Positions 14,901-18,903 of a stretch of DNA of 18,903 nt are shown piece by piece (within the stretch, counting starts at the first letter, position 1; each line of letters begins with the position of its first letter). A program made the translations under genes and the position numbers. The notes under the pieces were generated by a model. That model saw only the letters and a list, made by a program, of their open reading frames with translations. It made no database searches and was not told where the DNA came from. Origin of the DNA: Saprospiraceae bacterium (GTDB lineage Bacteria; Bacteroidota; Bacteroidia; Chitinophagales; Saprospiraceae); contig JABDPK010000137.1 of NCBI GenBank assembly GCA_013042795.1, positions 1 through 18,903 of the forward strand. The letters are read 5' to 3'.

Positions 14901-15531
14901 AACCTTCAAACTTGAAAAAGAAAAGGAGGTAACCGGCATCTACATCAGTGGTCATCCACTGGACGATTACAAAATGGAACTGGAAAATTATACCAATTGT
15001 ACCCTGGAGACAGCTTCAGCAGTTATTGGTTCTACCTTGAAGATGGCGGGAATTATCGCGCATGTTCAGCATGGAGTCTCTCAGAAAAACGGATTGGGCT
15101 ATGCAAGACTGACCTTACAGGATTACATTTCTTCTTTTGATATGGGTGTGTATAATGAAGACTATGAAAAATATAAGGATTTGCTTACAGAAGGACAAGT
15201 TTTATATGTGGTTGGAAAATACCAGACATACAGGTTTTCAGACAGGCCATTTTTCAAGCTTCAGGATATCAGATTGTTGGCTTCCGTAAGCCAGGATCTT
15301 ACAAAATCACTAACTGTCAGGGTTCCACTTGAACAAATAGACAATCATTTCATTGATAAATTGGTTAATATATGTGAATCACATAAAGGAACGCATCATT
15401 TAAAAATGATGGTGATGGATGTTGAAGATGAATTAAATATGGATTTTAATATTTCAAAATACAAAGTAGATGTAGATTCAAGGCTGATCGAGGAAATCCG
15501 GGGTCTGGGCTTGAGTTATAAAGTCAATTAA
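11977..15531 (+). CDS. dnaE: DNA polymerase III alpha subunit
   Basis: The 1184-residue protein is the replicative polymerase catalytic subunit of the DnaE class. The N-terminal PHP domain keeps metal-binding residues (His8, His10, Asp41, His42), unlike the worn-down site of E. coli, so a metal-dependent proofreading or phosphatase activity is possible. The palm holds GPGRGSAAGS (about 373-382) and PDIDIDFDD (about 417-425) with two catalytic Asp, and a third Asp at about 590 in LKMDFLGLKTL. FNKSHSTCYAYIAF lies in the fingers. A clamp-binding motif QASLF sits at about 950-954. An OB-fold follows (about 1020-1110). The length is normal. It is transcribed from its own promoter, with two thioredoxin-fold genes and a lipoprotein gene close behind. 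Confidence 0.98.
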   Translation: MPEFCHLHCHTQYSLLDGASDISSMMDKAVRDGQKAVALTDHGNMFGAFKFVAEANKRDIKPIVGCEFYLVEDRHIKSFSRSKGERDRRYHQLLLAKNREGYKNLMKLCSFGFTEGLYQKFPRIDKELIEKYHEGVIASSCCLGAEIPSLIAQDRLEEAEESLKWWMNLFGDDYYIELQRHTGLEKIDIINKNGQKTFSKYSQEDINQILIGFARKHDVRLIATNDSHYVEEEDAPSHDILLCINTNSLIEEETRFKFPSSDFYFKTQEEMSVLFKDVPEAIDNTIHIYDKVEKLDLKRDVLLPAFPLPQGFANQEDYLRHLTFEGAKMRYTNITPAIEERLNFELGVINHSGYPGYFLIVQDLTSSARQMGVAVGPGRGSAAGSAVAYCLGITNIDPIKYDLLFERFLNPERISMPDIDIDFDDEGRSRVIDYVIDKYGKNQVAQIITYGTMAAKMSIRDVGRVMNVPLADVDRVSKAFPAHLAASLKNILHKDDIPEMLKASMNKDDVDKAYQFRKMANQQDKIGEMIRSAKEIEGSVRNTGIHACGVIITPDEIMNHVPVSVAKDSDLLVSQFDNSVAEDAGLLKMDFLGLKTLTIIKNAVEFIKTTKGFDLDIDELPLDDPETFKLFERGETIGIFQYESPGMQKHLMDLKPNMFEDLIAMNALYRPGPLQYIPEFIARKHGRQKIVFDLPEMEDYLAETYGITVYQEQVMLLSQKLAGFSKGEADQLRKAMGKKKKKIIDGMYPDFLKGCEKNGHPVKIVEKIWKDWEAFASYAFNKSHSTCYAYIAFQTAYLKSHYPAEFMTAVLNHNKSDTSKLNFFLRECKRMKLSVFGPDINQSGINFTVNKKGEIRFGLSALKGLGEGPAEEIIRERDEASFESITDLVKRVNLRVLNKKSMESLAYGGALDSLGVLRAQYFTPTDNYDSFLEHLLKFGNGYQSQKNSSQASLFGDLTDQMLVEPKAPESNDWIKTFKLEKEKEVTGIYISGHPLDDYKMELENYTNCTLETASAVIGSTLKMAGIIAHVQHGVSQKNGLGYARLTLQDYISSFDMGVYNEDYEKYKDLLTEGQVLYVVGKYQTYRFSDRPFFKLQDIRLLASVSQDLTKSLTVRVPLEQIDNHFIDKLVNICESHKGTHHLKMMVMDVEDELNMDFNISKYKVDVDSRLIEEIRGLGLSYKVN

Positions 15532-15547
15532 ACTTAATCTTTTAAAA

Positions 15548-16075
15548 TTGAATGCTATCACTGAAAATATATTTCTAACATTCAAGTTATTTCTATTATC
15601 AGGACTTTTGTTTTGTAACACCGAATCCTATTCTCAATCCTGGCAATTATCGGATTTGAATATTATAGAGGATTTTGAGGATATGGCCGACATTTTTGAA
15701 TACGACAATGATACGACCTACCTGGTTAATTTTTGGGCTACATGGTGTGGTCCTTGTGTTAAGGAACTACCTTATATAGAGGAAGTCAAAAGCAAATTAT
15801 CAGATGAGAAATTTAAATTGATTTATGTAAGCCTGGATTTTAAAAAGCATATAGAGACCAGGCTCTTACCATTTTTAGACACGCATAAGATGACTTCAGA
15901 CATGTATGTTTTGTTGGATTCGGATGCAAATAGCTGGATTGACAAGGTGGATTCAGGGTGGTCGGGTTCAATACCTTTTTCAGTTGTATATAAAGGAGAA
16001 GAAAAACATACATTTGAACAGCAATTTCATAGTACAGAAGAATTATTAAATATTATTAAACCTCTAATACATTAA
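15548..16075 (+). CDS. Secreted thioredoxin-like (TlpA/ResA-type) protein
   Basis: The 175-residue product starts with a signal sequence or membrane anchor (hydrophobic about 9-23, ending near SYSQ). A thioredoxin fold follows with the redox motif WCGPC (Trp66, Cys67, Cys70) and a cis-Pro region GSIPFSVVY. It should act as a thiol-disulfide oxidoreductase in the periplasm. The start is TTG, as no ATG exists before the hydrophobic segment; it lies 16 bp after the dnaE stop. The next thioredoxin-fold gene begins three bases after this one ends, so both are likely read from the dnaE transcript. The substrate is unknown; cytochrome c maturation or envelope disulfide control are family-based guesses. 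Confidence 0.85.
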   Translation: MNAITENIFLTFKLFLLSGLLFCNTESYSQSWQLSDLNIIEDFEDMADIFEYDNDTTYLVNFWATWCGPCVKELPYIEEVKSKLSDEKFKLIYVSLDFKKHIETRLLPFLDTHKMTSDMYVLLDSDANSWIDKVDSGWSGSIPFSVVYKGEEKHTFEQQFHSTEELLNIIKPLIH

Positions 16076-16078
16076 AAT

Positions 16079-16681
16079 ATGAGACTAACTTATTCGCTTA
16101 GCCTGATTATTTCAGGACTTGCTTTTTTTGCATTTACAATTATTGGTGATGGATATAAAGTGGGAGATACCGCTACAGATTTTAGTTTGAAAGGCGTAGA
16201 TGGAAAAATGGTATCGCTGACCGATTTCCCGGATGCCAAAGGATTCATCATAACATTTACATGTAACCACTGTCCATATGCAGTATTATATGAAGACCGC
16301 CTTATTGAATTGCACAACAAATTTGCACCACAGGGTTATCCTGTCATCGCGATAAATCCAAATGATCCTGAAGTACAGCCGGCTGACAGCTATGAAGCAA
16401 TGCAAAAACGTGCGGAAGAAAAAGCGTTTCCGTTCCCTTACCTGTTTGATGAAGGACAAAATATTTACCCTCAGTATGGCGCAACTAAAACACCACATAT
16501 TTTCCTTTTAAACAAGGATAAGGTTGTAAAATATATCGGAGCTATTGATGATAATCCAAGGAATCCGGATGATGTAAAAGTAAACTACGTAGAAAATGCG
16601 ATAGGGGCTATTGAGAATGGTGAAAAACCTGATCCTGACTTTACAAAAGCAATCGGGTGTTCTATTAAAACTAAGAGTTGA
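16079..16681 (+). CDS. Thioredoxin family / redoxin protein with CNHC motif
   Basis: The 200-residue protein has an N-terminal hydrophobic segment (about 4-22), then an AhpC/TSA-like thioredoxin fold starting GYKVGDTATDFSLKGVDGK. The redox motif is Cys62-Asn-His-Cys65 in FTCNHCPYA, which is the form found in a widespread family of thioredoxin-like proteins of unknown role. GATKTPHIFLLN supplies the cis-Pro (TP) loop. A Cys near the C-terminus (AIGCSIK) is an additional thiol. It probably works in the periplasm beside the WCGPC protein encoded three bases upstream. The stop codon shares a base with the following lipoprotein start (TGATG). Confidence 0.87.
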   Translation: MRLTYSLSLIISGLAFFAFTIIGDGYKVGDTATDFSLKGVDGKMVSLTDFPDAKGFIITFTCNHCPYAVLYEDRLIELHNKFAPQGYPVIAINPNDPEVQPADSYEAMQKRAEEKAFPFPYLFDEGQNIYPQYGATKTPHIFLLNKDKVVKYIGAIDDNPRNPDDVKVNYVENAIGAIENGEKPDPDFTKAIGCSIKTKS

Positions 16682-17172
16682 TGCATTCAACAAGACTACT
16701 GACATTGATCAAACTATTGGCATTTTTATTAATACTTGCCTCCTGCCAGTCCAATACGAATAAATCAGATCTGGCAGATATGGACTTGATGAAATATGGC
16801 TTACCCATAAAGATCAAAGCACCTGTTGATGCGCAAGTTGAGGCCAGCGACCTAGGATTTGTTAAAGATGTAACTGTAAAAGGTGATGAAAATTTCTATT
16901 TGCAGATTACAGGTGGTATGGCGACCACAACAGATTCCGGCAAAATAAAGGATGAGCACCTGGAAGAAGTCCGGGACAATGAATTTTTTGATGAGCTGCT
17001 CAAGGAAGAAGATCACGGTTTTATTTTCAGGAAAAAAATTACTGAAGAACTTATTAACCATGATTTTCGGTTTGTCAGGATTCAGGGTGATATGGAATAT
17101 ATATTCCAGGTCGGTTTGATCGGAAACTATAGTGAAAAGGACGTTGAAAGAATGTACAACGCGGTGAAATAA
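16681..17172 (+). CDS. Small lipoprotein of unknown function
   Basis: The 163-residue product has a lipoprotein signal peptide with lipobox LASC (Cys22), followed by a Ser/Asn/Asp-rich linker. Lack of a basic residue after the Cys says nothing definite about sorting. The mature part is acidic, predicted mixed alpha/beta from its pattern, with no Cys beyond the lipidated one. I do not recognise the family. The ATG overlaps the stop of the redoxin gene by one base, and a TTG one codon upstream is not preferred. It is the last gene of the dnaE cluster and is followed by a terminator two bases after its stop. Partner role for the two thioredoxin-fold proteins is possible but only by position. Confidence 0.8.
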   Translation: MHSTRLLTLIKLLAFLLILASCQSNTNKSDLADMDLMKYGLPIKIKAPVDAQVEASDLGFVKDVTVKGDENFYLQITGGMATTTDSGKIKDEHLEEVRDNEFFDELLKEEDHGFIFRKKITEELINHDFRFVRIQGDMEYIFQVGLIGNYSEKDVERMYNAVK

Positions 17173-17173
17173 A

Positions 17174-17200
17174 AAAAGGGAAGTAAAACGCTTCCCTTTT
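17174..17200. terminator. Intrinsic terminator of the dnaE cluster
   Basis: Perfect 10-bp arms aaaagggaag (17174-17183) and cttccctttt (17191-17200) enclose a 7-nt loop, with a T-rich tail (ttttt before aag, then tttttt). The A-run before the stem lets it work on the minus strand too. It begins right after the lipoprotein stop codon. Confidence 0.88.
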
Positions 17201-17361
17201 TAAGTTTTTTGCAATAATCTATCACTATAGATTAGCAAAATGATTATTGCTATACTGAATATAAGCATGGGATGTGGGTATATAATTTGCTAATGTTTTG
17301 AATCAAGTACTAAGCAACTTAATTCCAACACATTATAAATTATAAAAATTGTGCCATTAAA

Positions 17362-17377
17362 TCAAGTCAGAACTTGA
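17362..17377 (-). terminator. Weak hairpin at the YgjP-type gene stop
   Basis: Arms tcaagt and acttga with a 4-nt loop overlap the stop codon, followed on the minus strand by TTTAATGG. The stem is short and the T-run poor, so it may not end transcription by itself. Confidence 0.3.
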
Positions 17378-18092
17378 GCTTTACCCCATTTTCCTTCAAC
17401 CAGAGTTCTTTTTGCCTGTATCCAGGCATAATTTTCTTGACAATTGACCAGAATTCAGGTGAATGATTCATCTCCCTTAGATGTGCCAGCTCATGGATTA
17501 TGACATAATCAACGATATCCTGGGGTGCCATTAACAGACGACTCGATAGATTTATATTTTTCTTGCTTGAGCAAGAGCCCCAATTGGAAACATTGTATTT
17601 CATCCTGACCCGGCCAATATTTTCATTGAAATGCAAACTGTTGAAGTAATGGACACGTTCTTCAATTTCCGGAAGGAAATAGGCAGATAATAATCTTGAT
17701 AATAAACGTTCAATCATGGATCCCTTTTTCTGAGGCGTCAGCGTATTTGGAGCATTTATTATTATAATATCGCCATCAATTTTCCCGGACATTGTTTTCC
17801 TGTAGCTTTCAGATAGGCTCAAAATAAATGTATGTCCACGAATTTCTATGGATTCTCCGGTCCGATATAATCTGGTCCTGAACCTATCAAGGATTTTTTT
17901 ATCATCTTGAACTTTTTCCAGGATCCAGCTTCTAAGTTTTTCGATTTCTGATTTTTGCATTTTTGATGAAAAAAATGCAGGAATGGTCAGATTGATCTGC
18001 TTTTTTGAAATGGAATACCTGATTCCATTTTTCCAGCGTCTTTTGATCCGCAGTGGAATCTCGACATCATTAACCGAAATAAAATCAGCCAT
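17367..18092 (-). CDS. YgjP-type zinc metallopeptidase domain protein (DUF45, SprT-like)
   Basis: The 241-residue protein has a basic N-terminal beta-rich part (RIKRRWKNGIRYSI) and a C-terminal metalloprotease-like domain. The zinc motif is His200-Glu201-Leu-Ala-His204, with the third ligand probably His210 in MNHSPEFW. The RMKYNVSNWGSCSSKKNINLS segment before it is hallmark of the YgjP/DUF45 group (COG1451). The family is often called a hydrolase or metal-dependent peptidase but its natural substrate is not settled. It has no signal peptide, so it is cytoplasmic. Its ATG shares one base with the serC stop (TAATG), so it is coupled to serC translation. Confidence 0.9.
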   Translation of the reverse strand: MADFISVNDVEIPLRIKRRWKNGIRYSISKKQINLTIPAFFSSKMQKSEIEKLRSWILEKVQDDKKILDRFRTRLYRTGESIEIRGHTFILSLSESYRKTMSGKIDGDIIIINAPNTLTPQKKGSMIERLLSRLLSAYFLPEIEERVHYFNSLHFNENIGRVRMKYNVSNWGSCSSKKNINLSSRLLMAPQDIVDYVIIHELAHLREMNHSPEFWSIVKKIMPGYRQKELWLKENGVKLKF

Positions 18093-18903
18093 TAGCCATG
18101 GCTTTGTTCCATGTGCTTCATTACAGAAGTCAGCACTTTTATGCTGTCAAGTTCCATAGCATTATATATTGAAGCTCTGAATCCTCCTACGGACCTGTGC
18201 CCTTTAATTCCCATTATTCCGGCTTCATCACAGAGGTCAAGAAATACCTGGTTTAGTTTGTCATTCTTCAATAAAAATGTAGCATTCATGTAAGATTGAT
18301 CTTGTGGGTTGACAGTAGGAACAAATAGTGGATTGCGATCGATCTCATCATACAGCATTTTTGCTTTTTCTGTGTTTCGTTTTTCCATGGCATCCACACC
18401 CCCTTTCTCCAGGATCCAGTCCAGTGTCAGCATGGTCACATAAATCGGGAAAACAGGCGGTGTATTGAAACTGGATTTTTTATCGATGTGTGTCTGGTAG
18501 TTCAGCATGGTAGGAAGATCGCGTCTAGATTTACCGATTAGATCCTTTCGGACTATGACAAGTGTCATACCTGCCGGGCCTACATTCTTTTGCGCTCCTG
18601 CATATATTAACCCAAATTTTTCAACAGGGATATTCCTGCTGAATATGTCTGAACTCATATCACAGACAATTGGACAGTGGCATTCAGGCCAATTGCGAAC
18701 CTGTGTTCCAAAGATCGTATTATTGCTTGTCATGTGGAAATACCTGGCATGTCCAGGAACACTATAGTTGCTTGGTATATAATTATAGTTTTGATCTCCA
18801 GAACTGGCCACGACTTCTACATTGGTGAGTTTCTTTGCTTCTTTGATGGATTTGGTGGACCATGTTCCTGTATCCAGGAAAGCAACAGTATCTTCTTTAG
18901 CTG
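18092..18903 (-). CDS. serC: Phosphoserine aminotransferase, 5' part missing at window edge
   Basis: The frame stays open to the right edge, so about 270 C-terminal residues of the usual 360 are present. The edge segment reads FLDTGTWSTKSIKEA and then VVASSGDQNYNYIPS, as in SerC. The PLP-binding lysine lies in YAGAQKNVGPAG (Lys codon at 18587-18589). Later motifs are FNTPPVFPIYV, SYMNATF and GHRSVGGFRASIYNAM, the last binding the phosphate of the substrate. SerC makes O-phosphoserine from 3-phosphohydroxypyruvate with glutamate, in serine and pyridoxine synthesis, in the cytoplasm. A GTG inside the frame at 18811 is not the true start. Confidence 0.96.
   Translation of the reverse strand, partial: AKEDTVAFLDTGTWSTKSIKEAKKLTNVEVVASSGDQNYNYIPSNYSVPGHARYFHMTSNNTIFGTQVRNWPECHCPIVCDMSSDIFSRNIPVEKFGLIYAGAQKNVGPAGMTLVIVRKDLIGKSRRDLPTMLNYQTHIDKKSSFNTPPVFPIYVTMLTLDWILEKGGVDAMEKRNTEKAKMLYDEIDRNPLFVPTVNPQDQSYMNATFLLKNDKLNQVFLDLCDEAGIMGIKGHRSVGGFRASIYNAMELDSIKVLTSVMKHMEQSHG

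Noticed and set aside
18092..18811. A complete 239-residue aminotransferase starting at GTG 18811
   Set aside because: The frame continues to the window edge with clear SerC sequence, so the gene is cut by the edge.

Overview
The window is a stretch of chromosome from a low-GC member of the Bacteroidota, most likely a free-living or aquatic lineage such as Saprospiria or Cytophagia (the phylum is confident, the class is a guess). Supporting evidence: a secreted hydrolase with a C-terminal type IX secretion sorting domain, a DUF4271 membrane protein paired with uroporphyrinogen-III synthase, almost no Shine-Dalgarno sequences, and promoter -7 boxes of the Bacteroidota form TAnnTTTG in front of the tRNA and dnaE. 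No integrase, transposase, phage gene or CRISPR array was seen; this is mostly core chromosome with one repeat-rich accessory patch.

Layout. 117-1487 (-): secreted protein of seven FG-GAP-type repeats, probably a seven-bladed propeller. 1488-2250: no gene, but an array of about 170-200 bp direct repeats built from degenerate 7-bp words and ending in fragments of a tRNA-Leu gene. 2251-2334 (-): the intact tRNA-Leu(GAG). 2398-3975 (-): secreted alpha/beta hydrolase with a sorting domain. 3976-4391: gap with 7-bp words, a 12-bp palindrome and a strong hairpin terminator. 4392-7131 (-): overlapping three-gene operon mlaE-like permease, mlaF-like ATPase and MFS transporter. 7318-8019 (+): short-chain dehydrogenase. 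8028-9984 (-): two-component system, kinase then response regulator, overlapping by 8 nt. 10162-11866 (+): DUF4271 membrane protein plus hemD. 11977-17172 (+): dnaE followed by two thioredoxin-fold proteins and a small lipoprotein, closed by a terminator. 17367 to the right edge (-): serC (cut by the window edge) overlapping a YgjP-type metallopeptidase gene.

How the parts work together. MlaE and MlaF would form the inner-membrane ABC core of a lipid transporter; no MCE (MlaD) partner is next to them and an MFS carrier occupies that place. The dnaE transcript probably carries cell-envelope redox proteins as passengers. The least explained part is the repeat array at the tRNA: each unit ends in a defective piece of the tRNA-Leu gene and carries inverted 7-bp word clusters that could fold into a hairpin, and related words recur on the other side of the tRNA and beyond the hydrolase gene. 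No clear new defence or mobile system is present.
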